From: Amyloporia xantha
Taxonomy: Eukaryota; Basidiomycota; Agaricomycetes; Polyporales; Adustoporiaceae
Assembly: GCA_036971615.1 (NCBI GenBank)
Contig: JAYKKR010000007.1
Coordinates: 1,240,001 to 1,304,000, forward strand
Reading direction: 5' to 3'
Length of the DNA: 64,000 nt
Every line of letters begins with the position of its first letter. Within the stretch, counting starts at the first letter, position 1. Shown piece after piece: positions 37,701-47,987 of this stretch. The notes under the pieces were generated by a model. That model was given only the letters and a program-made list of their open reading frames with translations, had not been told where the DNA came from and did no database searches. The position numbers were made by a program, and so were the translations under genes.

Positions 37701-39774
37701 AGCGACACGAAAGAGATTCTACTAGAAGAAGAGTACAACAACATTGTACGTCATATCATATGAACGCTCGCCTGCCACAAGCTGATTACGTTGCACAGAT
37801 AATAAATCTTTACGGAAGCACCTTATTCCGTTTGCGAGATGTTGAGATCACTGCTGATATCCTTGAAGCAATTACCCCTTTCCTCTCTTCTGCTTTCTAT
37901 CGAATTCCAGCTCCTGCTTTTGGGCCAGCTGCCTTCAAGGGATTTTGGGAATCCATTTGGCCCACAGTGCGAGCATTGAATTGTCCCTTACCCAAAGATA
38001 TCAAGGAGATATTAGGACCGTGTTATGAAATCTTCGGAGGGACTCCGCCATCCGAGATTTCTGCGGATTCAGAGTCTCAGTCGCAATCTCAATCTCAGTC
38101 GCAGTTCCAGTCACAGTCGCAAGAAGAGGTATGAACCCGTTTATCATAAGCGCATTCTTTGTTGACCGCATAACAACATAGAGCTTTGTACCAGAAACGC
38201 CTCTAGCAGAGGAAGACGCTAATGACTCTCACTGCCTTCCGTTAGTAGTGCACGAGTCGTACATGAATGACTCCCCCTTCCGGCGGACTCGCGCCAGTTG
38301 GCAAGATGTGCAAGATGTTTCGGACAGTTTGAACTCGACATTTCCATCGGCAAGTCGTTCTACTCGTAGCTCTGCTATGTTTCCCAAGAATGGGCTCGAT
38401 AGTCCCGAAATACCGCTTCCCTCTCAATCGATGGGATCTCCCGAGTCTCTTTCACAGCAACTCGTGGATGCTCAAGACGGACCTATCAATGACCGTCCCA
38501 AGTACCATGCTAGACTGGTGAAGTCCGACTCGACTCACCTGGGGGACATCTTCAGCACCCGGGCACTGAGCGCCGGGCCACACCGTCCAGTGTTCAAGGG
38601 GTCAGACATTCAAGCACCATTATTTCAAGGTCGTGCGCGAAGCGAGGCGCTGCTTGATTCATCATTCTCGCTCCTTCTCCCTAGCTCACCGACAATGGGG
38701 AAACGAGTGTTCCGAGGCGATTTAATGTCGGACGATGGAGTCGAAGAGGCAAGTGACCGAAGGTTACTGAAGCGACCGAGGCTGGGACTCGCTCCTCCAG
38801 TAGACGGCGGAGAGACCACTCCCTCTGATTCCGGTAGAAGAAAATCCTCACCAGCGGGACATACCAGCGCAATCCGACCAGTAGCCGGACCCATAGCCAA
38901 CGTAGCCGAGAGGACCGATGCTCCTTCGACATCTCATCCTGCGAGGAGCTCAAACTTACGATTTGATTGCGTGGAGCTGCCTACCTACGCGGAAGTACAA
39001 CGCAAACGGTCCAAGCAGAGTTCGGCCGCTCAGCCCCGGGCCACTCCCAACGTACCTCTCAGTCCTGAGATCCCGCTCTTCACGGAAGCTGTCACGCAGG
39101 GCGGCCGACGCGCCCTATCGCCTGTTTCGGATGACTATGCGGTATGGGAAACAGGGGTCGACCTGGAGGATGTGTACCAAGTCCAGAGTGAACTATTGTC
39201 AGCTGAGGTGGTAGAGGATGACCAGGGGATATCCGATGGGGAGCCCTCGAGCTCTCAGCTAGCGGAGGACCAACTGCTCACTCCCAGCATGCGGCGAGAA
39301 GCGTATGCCCCTCGCCGGCGAGGTTCGGCACTTGGTCAGTCAGTCTGTTAGTCGCTCTCGTCTCGATGACTGACGGGCTGTCAACCAATTCTAGACGAGA
39401 GCATAATCCCCTCAAGCCAGGACGACGCAGAGAGCGAAGAAATCATGTTGCCCACCCATCCTGAACCTGCCCCCGCACATCACGCACGCTCACAAACAGT
39501 CCCAGTCCTTGCCTCCACGCAACACTCCCCTCTCGCTCCGCCTCTGCGCCGCGCACGCACGACCTCCGCGCGGCTCGACGAGCTGCAGCGTGTGCGCGAT
39601 GCCTGGCGGGACGACGGCTCACAGATGCCCGTCGACGAGATACTCGCCGCGGCGAAGCTGGTAAACGAGATCGACGGGGTGCTGAAGGAAAGCTTGATGC
39701 GGAGGTTGGGCCGGGGGCATGACAGAGCGCAAGATGACGACAATAATAAGGGCAAGCGGAGGGAGGAAAATTGA
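34773..39774 (+). CDS. RIF1: Rif1 telomere-length and replication-timing regulator
   Basis: Nine exons (34773-35238, 35294-35517, 35576-36637, 36715-37208, 37259-37399, 37451-37745, 37799-38128, 38182-39334, 39395-39774) sum to exactly 1515 codons, 1514 aa. The N-terminal roughly 950 residues are a long HEAT-like helical array. It includes the Rif1_N-type segment LAIWVMSNMRL and, further on, ALHNILVLNPSTFLESSL. Rif1 acts at telomeres and origins with protein phosphatase 1. The C-terminal half is disordered and Ser/Pro-rich, with an SQ-dipeptide cluster near residues 985-1004 that would suit ATM/ATR-type kinases. A short helical, basic tail follows (VDEILAAAKLVNEIDGVLKE). The start ATG at 34773 is the first in the open frame. 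I identified Rif1 from the helical-repeat motifs and architecture, not from an alignment. Confidence 0.8.
38064..38125 (+). repeat. SQ-coding hexamer-like repeat in RIF1
   Basis: Near-repeats of TCNCAR/TCNCAG encode a run of about nine Ser-Gln dipeptides with one Phe-Gln interruption, just before the exon 7 donor at 38128. Confidence 0.75.
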
Positions 39775-39997
39775 CCTGAATTGAAAGCACCATTCGCAGA
39801 CCGATGGGCTTCAAGGAAGAGAACCCTGCAGTCTTCACATGTTTCAACTAGAGACAACGGGACTCTTGACCATGTCTACTTTTATTCCTATCATTATCAC
39901 TATGTAGCGCACTTTCACCTACTGTTTTCGTCTAGAGTCACCAAAATATTTCTTCTCTGATCAGGGACCGGCTATGCCGACCTCAACTGCCTATCGC
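39775..39997. other. Short spacer between convergent RIF1 and CFA synthase genes
   Basis: Only 223 bp separate the two stop codons, so the 3' UTRs of RIF1 (+) and the CFA synthase (-) must abut or overlap. Confidence 0.5.
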
Positions 39998-42896
39998 TCA
40001 CTCAGGGACCTGACATCCATACCCGACGTTCCCCTCGCGCGTGAACGTGACGATATGGTCTGAGTCGAAGCCGAACGCCGATTAGCGCGCTCGTCGGCAG
40101 TCCATCGTGTACGTGCACTCACCCCCAAGACTGCGACTAGCGAATCCTGCCTCGCAATAACAGCTGCAAGAAGTACAGATATCGTGTCAGCAGCACCGCA
40201 ACATTGGTCGGCGTGGGTGCTCACAAATAGTACACCCATTTCCTTTTGAATACCTCGATTTCCTCCTCCCCATTCTCCGCGCCGTCTCCCATCACGTCGG
40301 GATGCTGCTTTTTCAGCGCTGCCCATCGCCCGTCCGAACCGCACCCCGGACATCATCCAACGAAGCACAAATCCAACATGCCAACAAACCACACACCACC
40401 GCCAAAGACAAAAAAACCAAACCCATCGTCAACACTGGCCCCCGCCTCACAAAACTGAATGGCAAAACTCACCCGCAGCGATCTCGCCGTCGAAACGTGC
40501 CTCGAACCGCGCCCGCCACTCTCGCAGCGTGCGCGCGTAGTGCGGGCCGATGTTCTGCACGCTCTCGACGACGAGGCGCCCCCCGGCGCCGCGCTCGAGC
40601 GTGGAGAGGAGGAGCGTGAGCGTCGGCAGGAAGCCGCCCGGGAAGACTGTGCAGGTGGGAAGGGAGCGGGTAGGAGAGGTGGAAAGGGAGGGAAGGAGAG
40701 GCGGGAAGGGAGCGGGTAGGAGGACAGAGGAAAGAGGACAAGTTCAGCGGGAGACGTCGAGAGGAAGAGCGCAAAGCGGTACTGACTCTAAACAACAACA
40801 CCAGTCGTCACGAACGCGAATCAGTGGTATCAGTGGCTCCATCGGCAGCGGACACGCACCCATTTCCGAATGAAGTCCGTGTCGCGCACGTACGCGTCGA
40901 ACCCTGCCCACACGCCGCGTCAGCACGTCCGACGGGCCCACCGGACATCGGACACACGTTGAATGCGGTCCGTGTGAGAGTGAGAGAGCGAAGGCACGAC
41001 ACTCACTTGCCTCCGGGATCGTGATCCCCTGGACGACGCCGACCCCGGTGTCTTTCTTCAGCGCCCACTCGATCCGGCTCCAGTACGTCTACTCACGCCC
41101 GTCAGCGCACGCGCACACGCCCCCGAGTCCTGACACGACACGACACGACACGACACGACACGACACGACACGACACGACACGACGCAACACGACGCAACA
41201 CGCACCTCGAGCCACTCCCGCCCGACCGCCTCCACCATCTCCACGCTCACGACCCGATCAAACGCGCCCTTCCACTCCGGCGGCATGCTCCTGTAGTCCA
41301 TCAGGTGCACCCGGATCCGCGCCTCCGTGCACGCACACGCGCGCACCGCCCCTCCCTTCGCAGCGCCCATCGCAGCAGCCCGGCCCTTCCCCCTCCCCCT
41401 CGCACCCTCGGCCCGGCCCTGGCACGCGGCGCACATACGCCCCCCAAACCCCGCCGCATGCACGCGCCCCGCCGCGAGCTCCGCCTGCTCATACGACAGC
41501 GTGAGCGTATCCACCGTCGTCTCCGGCACGCTCCGCGCGATCAGCAGCGCCAAGCTTCCCCACCCCGTCCCGATCTCGAGCACCTGCAGAGCCACGTCAC
41601 GGCACAGTCAGCATGACGTTGGCACCGGGTCAAGCACTGGGGCTCACCCTGTGGCCCGGCCTGATGTCCGCCCGCTTGATGATCCAGCGCAGCTTCCGGA
41701 TCTGCGCGTCGTACAGCGGGCGGTCCTCGTCGTTCTCCCGCACCTGCGGCGGGAGCGGCTTCGCCGTGCGTGCGGCCCCCGTGCGTGCCTCCTCCCCGAG
41801 CTCCGCGTCGAGCTCCGGCCAGATCGCGCACGAGTACGTCATGTCGCGCGAGAGGAACGCTGCCGGGACGCGGTGGGAGCGATGCCAGGGGGGGGAGGGG
41901 TAGGAGAAGAACAGAGACATCAGCAACTACCGACTGCACGCTGCACACCCGCGCTGCGGCTCACCCTCGAACATGGTGTTGCTGATGTCGTAGTGCGCGC
42001 TGATGTTGCGTTGCGCGCTGGTGAGGGCGTCGAGGAGGCGGGGCGCTGCGAGCCGGGCGGGGATGCGGCCGAGGCGCGCGAGGGGCGTGTCGAGCTGCGC
42101 GAGGCAGGCACGATTCGCGAGAAAGAGCTGTGCGATGGGACGGTGTGAGCACGGAGGTAGGGGAGAGTAATTAGAAAGGGTAAGAGGAGGACGGCCAGGG
42201 AAGAGGAGATGCACGGAAGTGTACGCAGATTGAGTATCGGCTGAGTGTTATTCAGGTTCGTGCCAGGATGTAGTCATGCCAGGATGTAGTCATGCCAGTA
42301 AAGGTACCGCGTAGGAACAGTATACGGCTTTTACTGCCATGCGTTTTGCGAAAGGCAGGTGTTCAAACAGATGACCGTGCATGCGCGGGATGCAAGTGGT
42401 GTTTGGCCAGCAGTGGTTGACCGTGTCAGAGGCACAGTGCAAACAATGCGCAGGCTCAGACGCCAGAGAGACATAGATGTGGAAAGCGAAGGAGACGAGA
42501 CGCACCTCAAATATGGCACTGAGGTCGTCGCAGCGGACGTCGCCGTACATGTAAGCCTCGGCGAAGCCCAGGTCGCCCATGAGAGCGAGGCGCAGCCAGA
42601 AAACGGGGCGGACGACGGTGAATGCGACGACGGGGCCGAGAGGGACGTCTTTGCGTGGAGCCTGGAAGACGTAGGTGGTGGCGGGGGTGTGGATAGCGAG
42701 CTGGCCGTGGGTGATACCGGCAGCGAGGACGCTGTGGGCGGGGCGGGTCAGAGGCGCGAGCGGAGGGACTGTGGAGCGCATACCTGACGAGGGCGTGCTC
42801 TGCGAGACGGCAGAGGGGGTCGAGGACGAGGGAGGCTGCGGGGTGGATGATGCGGGTCTGGACTGTGCGCAGAGCGATGTCGACGAGGGCGGTCAT
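39998..42896 (-). CDS. Cyclopropane-fatty-acyl-phospholipid synthase family methyltransferase
   Basis: SAM-dependent enzyme of the CFA/mycolic-acid cyclopropane synthase family; it adds a methylene or methyl group to unsaturated acyl chains of membrane lipids. Exons run from MTALVDIALRTVQ (42784-42896) through 42506-42731, 41965-42127, 41648-41859, 41206-41583, 41007-41088, 40860-40903 and 40473-40646, then two more to the stop at 39998. Motifs in order: the N-terminal domain (GDLGFAEAYMYGD), NISAHYDISNTMFE, DMTYSCAIW, the SAM loop VLEIGTGWGSLALLIAR (about residue 239), HLMDYRSMP, FDRVVSVEMVEAVG, IGPHYARTLREW and the C-terminal GNVGYGCQVPE. Oddities: a 378-nt intron 2, a 213-nt intron near 40.7 kb, a stop-free Ala/Gly/Cys-rich insertion at 41323-41438 that looks like an unspliced intron, and a one-base phase conflict at 40860. 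After splicing, about 500 aa. Confidence 0.92.
40657..40722. repeat. 20-bp direct repeat inside a CFA synthase intron
   Basis: GGGAAGGGAGCGGGTAGGAG occurs at 40657-40676 and again at 40703-40722, offset 46 bp, within a purine-rich (on +) tract of the 213-nt intron. Confidence 0.8.
41132..41203. repeat. (GACAC)n pentanucleotide microsatellite
   Basis: About ten perfect GACAC units (41132-41184) and then a degenerate tail with GCAACAC variants. It lies wholly inside the 117-nt CFA synthase intron 41089-41205; on the coding strand it reads GTGTC repeats immediately after the donor site. Confidence 0.93.
42261..42298. repeat. 16-bp tandem repeat in the long CFA synthase intron
   Basis: TGCCAGGATGTAGTCA is repeated twice in full plus the first six bases of a third copy, inside the 378-nt intron 42128-42505. 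Confidence 0.85.
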
Positions 42897-45260
42897 GGCT
42901 GAGAGTGGTGGAGGGAGAGAAGGGCGGGATGGGTACGCGTCGTCAGTGCGGGCGGGCGGCGCTCGGCCTACGATCGCACCCCTCCCAGGCGCTCTCGTCT
43001 GGCTCGTGGCGTGAGTCTGATGCATCCGCCGTCATCGAATGACCCAACCTCGAACAGCGCTCGATCGATCGCATCTCACTCACTCCCGCACGGCAGTGCC
43101 GCACACGTGCATCACGTCCTCCGAGTCTCTCACTGCCACGGCCCACAGTGCCAGTGGCTTGAAATCTCTGAGCTCGTAACTACTGCTCAAATTCCGCAGA
43201 CAACAGTGCTGAGCTCACAAAGTCATGCCGACGTGCACTGCCAGTGCTATCCCACGTGCTTCTGTCTTCTGTACGTTACACGCCAGCCACAATCACGAAC
43301 ATGTAGCAGCAGGAAGTTTGACCTTGGTACGGCCCGCGCGCTTACAGCCTGTATGTCTTCAATAATGCTAGACGTGGGGGTATAAATCTCATGACAAGCA
43401 ACCAAGTCTGACAGCCACCTCCAGAGTACCAGCACTGGGCAGCTACTAGTATGTGGATTGGCTCATGGCCGTCCACGTCCTGGGAGCTCGAATCATGTGC
43501 CTGACGCGGTATAAGTTGGTATCGATGATGTCCCTTCTGTGCGACCATGTACCGCATCCGAATCCGCACTTTCGGCTTTTCGAGCGCACCCACCAACCAT
43601 GCAGCCAGAACCGCGCTCGCACGAAGAATCTGAATTCTCGCACAGGTGGTATCGCCTTTGCAGTACGAAGGCGTTGAGGCTACTTACACCACATCGCTCG
43701 CCCGCTCGTCTCTCCAGATCGACGCGCCCCGCACTCCAGCCTCGCTCCCCATCCGACGACTCAGGACAACTAAGGAGACTGACGTGCCGGCCAGCCTTCG
43801 TGTTCTCAGTATCGCGCACGCGCTCACCAACGAGAGATCAGACCCAGCACTTCCCGTGGCCAGCGCTCTCAGCACTGCGTATCATGCCACCGCGTGGATA
43901 TCGCGCCGTCCGCTCGTGTATGATGGCGAATGCGATCAACAGACCCCGGGATCCATATCTTCGCATGGGCAGTTACTGTTTTCTACTGGGACTCGGGACG
44001 AGCCCAGCAGTACTCAGGCTTTCTCCGTGAACGGCAGCATCTTTGCTTGTGTTTAATTTCGAGTGCTTCGATATCCGTGTCTCTGGCATCACCCTGCCCT
44101 TCCCGCAGTCCGGAAACTCTTCTCGAGATGTTGGCTTCGTGGGCGATTGGGGCTGTCTATGCAGAACGGTTCCATGGCGATCACGAATTTTATTGGTTCA
44201 TCAAAGAGGGTACGCTCCGAGCCCCTGCCCCACGCTTGAAATTCTTGTCTGTAGCTTCCCATGTGAATATAATACGGGACCAGATGTTGCATATTGTCGC
44301 TTCCGCGATGCCCTTAGCCCGCAAGGTCTGTGTATTCCTCCGCAGTGCAGCCTTACTTACCAATCCCACGTCATAGGACACACAGCAGCACTAATCAATA
44401 TCCAGCGCTCGTATCCTGTTCATTGGCCGGGTGCACGGCGAGCTTGCCAGAAAGTTACTGGACACCCCGTGTAGATATGCTACCCATCTGACGGGAAGAA
44501 TTCTCCTCATCCTGCGTCGCCTGCCTGCAGGAAATCGTCTGCTTCACTGCATGTGGTCTGAAGCCGCTCATTCTGGTAACACATGCACCCAAATGGTACT
44601 TATGCAGCAGAGCCATGGTTCCGAGTCCTGCTGCCGTCCATAAACGCCCATATACCGACAGTGATAAGCAATGCGACTCGCTCCAGCCCGGGTGGTATTT
44701 AGAGTCTGTCGACTAGCAGCATGTCCTGACCAGCTCGCTGCGCTCTCCCTCTGCCCTCGTATCTCCTGCTAGCTGCTAGCGGGAGACAGAGCCCTCTGTG
44801 GTGACTGCTAATTTCTAGCACCCCGATCGTTCATGTGCTGTCGATACATCTTTCGATCGGCCTAATCCACTCCATCTTGGCTACCGGTCCCCGTTACGAG
44901 TCCTGCACGCCCCCTCACGTCCGGGTCCTACGACGATCGTTACCGTCGATCAATAGCATCGAGAACAGCGGAAATACCAGCTCTTGACAGAATTAATCAG
45001 GTGCGATTCGCCGTTCAGTCTTTCCTGTACCATCGGATCGATACTTAATACTGCTGCCCTCAGTGATCCACAAATTCATATCAGACCGATCTTAATCATC
45101 TCTCAATAGAAGGGCATCTTCCCTCGCCCTGCTCGGCCCCGATCGCTCCAGCTGCGACAGCTGTTGCGGAATCCATCTCATCCGGGAGAGCTGACACTAC
45201 CCTTGCCGTTTTGCTACGCTACCGGAAGGCACAACTACCTCCGTACCATAAACGGCGCAG
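42897..45260. other. Intergenic stretch of 2.4 kb between divergent genes
   Basis: Upstream of both the CFA synthase (-) and the Gag-like gene (+). Several overlapping ORFs of up to about 163 codons occur in all frames (43.5-44.5 kb), but none keeps a coding pattern or matches a family I know. I saw no long terminal repeat pair by eye. Promoters of both flanking genes should lie here. Confidence 0.45.
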
Positions 45261-46832
45261 ATGGGAGCCACCACGAATAATCTGGGCTTAGATGTCCCGA
45301 ACGCATCCTCCATTTCATTCCAGCCAAAGCACCCTGTGTTCTACGGCAACGACCGGGACTGGCATTACGCAGGGGAGCACGCACATGACCTCGTCCGCGT
45401 CTGTTCGACGACGCGGGCACGCGAGCAGCAGAAGCAGCTCTTGCAGCTCTGGCTGGACACTCTGAGGGGCGCCGCCGCCGAATGGTGGAAGAACGACGAG
45501 CTGTGGACGGCGAGCGAAAGGGAAGACTGGAAGGTGGTGGCATGGAGACTCGTCGAGCAATTTGAGGGACAGCCGGCCTCTCCTGTGCCGTCGGATGCGG
45601 AACTGCTGGAGGCGTTTCGCGGGAGGGCTCTCGACGAGGAGGATTTGGGGCGCAGAGTGGGCGACAGCACCGGCGCGTTCGTACTGTCGCATCATGCGTT
45701 TGCGCGGGAGATGTATGCCAGGGCGCGGGACTTGGGAGATTTGCCACGGAATACCCTGGTTGGGCCGACCATAGAGAAGCTCCCCGAGGCGCTGCAGCGC
45801 GCGCTAGGCTCCCGCCGGGGCAGAGAAATCAAGAGCTGGGACATCTGGCTTGCGAAGATGCTGGAGATCGGTGAGTCTCTGCTGAGAGTCGTGCAAGGGC
45901 AGATCGAAGAAGAGCGTCGTGGAGCGGGTCTCCCAGAGGTGCAATCGTACGATGACGCACCGGAGACAGTGCGTGCCAAAAGGCTGCCGACTTCATTCGT
46001 GAGATCTTCGTTTTCTCTGCGCTGTATGTCTTCTCATCTCGAGACAGGCGTCACAGCGGCGTCCTCCATGCCAAGTCCTTCCAGCGCAGCGAGGAATTAC
46101 TGTTACGATAGGCGAACCTGATCCAGTTGCTGCCGCGATCCAACGTGTGAGGAAGATGAGACAGTCACCATCGGAAATTCCGAAAGGCGGACATGACGCG
46201 GTCATAGACGATAGTGCAATCTACACGAGGCAGGACGAGTCCGAGATGCAAGTCACACCGACGGCAGGGCCACGATCTCCCATCCTAGCAGTGAAGGGAA
46301 GGGAAGGAAGAGCAATGCGTTGGCAACGTATTCGAACAAAGACCTCCTCGGGCGATTCTCTCCCCAAGTCCGACCCACCTCTGACCAATGGGAACGCGAA
46401 TTCACCGGTTTCGCCTGAAGGTTCCTATGACATGAAGGTCGTTTCCCCAACTTCGCCATCTAGTTCATCTGATGGAAGTGGCACTTCCCCGACTTCGCCA
46501 ACTGGTCTACCTAATGTGAGCGTCATCTTCAAGAATCTTGGGGATAACATCATCAGCGTCGAATTGATGTCTGAAGGCGGTGTCGACAAGCCGAGCTGCC
46601 CTCAGGCTGCGTGGACAGTTTATCCCCGATGCTTCACTGCAAATAAATTTCGATTAGGCGAGCCGCACAATTTCAAGATGACATGTGGACGAATCGTCAA
46701 ATACCAAGGGTGGGATTTTATTCGAACTCACAGGGGAGTTTGCTTATGACAAATCCCCACTTGCTAAACACATTTAGGTTCTTTTTCACGAAAGACCGCT
46801 GCGACGTAGATTGGAACGACTATTTCTCGTGA
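45261..46832 (+). CDS. Retrotransposon Gag-like domain protein with a novel Cys-containing C-terminal domain
   Basis: Three exons (45261-46023, 46112-46709, 46778-46832) with canonical GT..AG introns of 88 and 68 nt close perfectly: 472 codons, 471 aa. Residues about 20-150 look like a Gag capsid N-lobe: FYGNDRDWHYAGEHAHDLV, then LLQLWLDTLRGAAAEWWKND and VAWRLVEQFEGQ, the classic helix followed by the GxAxxWW turn. There is no zinc knuckle, protease or polymerase. After a Ser/Pro-rich linker (repeated SPTSP-like units) comes an unfamiliar domain of about 85 residues with four cysteines (NVSVIFKNLGDNIISVELMS ... CPQAAW ... YPRCFTANKF ... MTCGRIV ... CDVDWNDYFS). Introns and an intact frame suggest a host gene, not an active element. 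Its function is not known to me. The start has a GCAGATGG context. Confidence 0.7.
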
Positions 46833-47987
46833 CGCCGGCGTACTATGCGTGATGCACCTGCTCAAGGACCGATCCATGTCATTTGCTTAATTTCTTCCGT
46901 CTATAATGGGACACGGTGGATCACAGAGGCTTTAAAATATACCATTTCCTTAGCATTTATTCACTACGCCAGAACGCAAGTCGTATCAGGCTGTTTCGAC
47001 TCAAATTTTCAAGTAACGTCGGTACCTAATATTTTAACTATCTTTAATGATCATGCACATCATTCCACCACAAGGGCATCCAGCAGATGTATTCCAAGTC
47101 GGATACGGCGTTGCCTGGATGCTTCACCAATGATTGATATTAGAGACCTCAAGCTGTGATCTGCGTGGACTGCGACGTGGAACTTGTAAATGCCCTGTGG
47201 GTATGATTTCAAAGGGGGCGGATGCGTCCCTGAAGAGCCTTGCCATTGACTCGACTGTGTTCGCCTTGTCTGAACCACCCGATCAGTGACATGCATCAGA
47301 TCCCTGTTGCTACCTCTCAAACTGTTCGTGTAAGTGGCCATTGAGTTCGATGTGGTTGGATCTACCAGCCTGGGGAATATTATAATCAATCTTACGGTGC
47401 GTCGCACTGTCGTACGTATATGCGAATGCCTGTCGCTGGTCAACTTGGACAGTGTCCGCACGACGTGCTTTCATAGTCTCGCGCGCAAGCCTCCAGATTT
47501 TGTCGATGCCCTTCCAGTTTCCAGAAACCCTGTCAGGCAGACGTACGTTTCTCGAACTCGACAAGGCTAACGATGTCTAGAGATCCAGGCCAAAGAATTC
47601 ATTCGGAATAGAGCGAAGCTCGCTGTCTTTATGTGATCTGGTAAGGTATTGGGTAGTTCAGCGTTCTTGAATACTGTAGTTTGATATCATAATTGTAGCG
47701 TAGCACATGGATTAGGACGAAAGAGAGACAAGTCCCTTACAGCATTGCCATTGACATATAGCCTGACGATTTGCGTGCCTCAGAACATTGGAACATGATT
47801 CATGAACAGCTGATAAGTTGACATTCAATGATACAGCGGTGAGCCAGTAAATGCTGTCGGCGACTGGAAGAACGCGGGGAGTTCAAGCTCCATGTGTTGA
47901 GCGAACGTCGACCACAATAAGCGCCCGCATGATAGTGGCTGAAAAGTTTGAGGTGAGGAACTGTGCAGCCGCTATACAGTTACGGAC
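46833..47987. other. Intergenic, no supported gene
   Basis: An 84-codon minus ORF at 47310-47564 has a somewhat protein-like composition but no start context, continuation or family match. The last part should hold the H15 gene promoter. Confidence 0.4.

Noticed and set aside
41327..42148. 273-codon plus-strand ORF antisense to the CFA synthase
   Set aside because: A shadow of GC-rich coding sequence on the minus strand, where the enzyme motifs are clear.
43539..44056. Overlapping ORFs of 136-163 codons upstream of the Gag-like gene
   Set aside because: Several frames are open at once, with no family match; not retrotransposon pol and not joined to the Gag-like frame.
42897..47987. LTR retrotransposon around the Gag-like gene
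   Set aside because: No pol domains and no terminal repeats seen by eye; the gene has spliceosomal introns.
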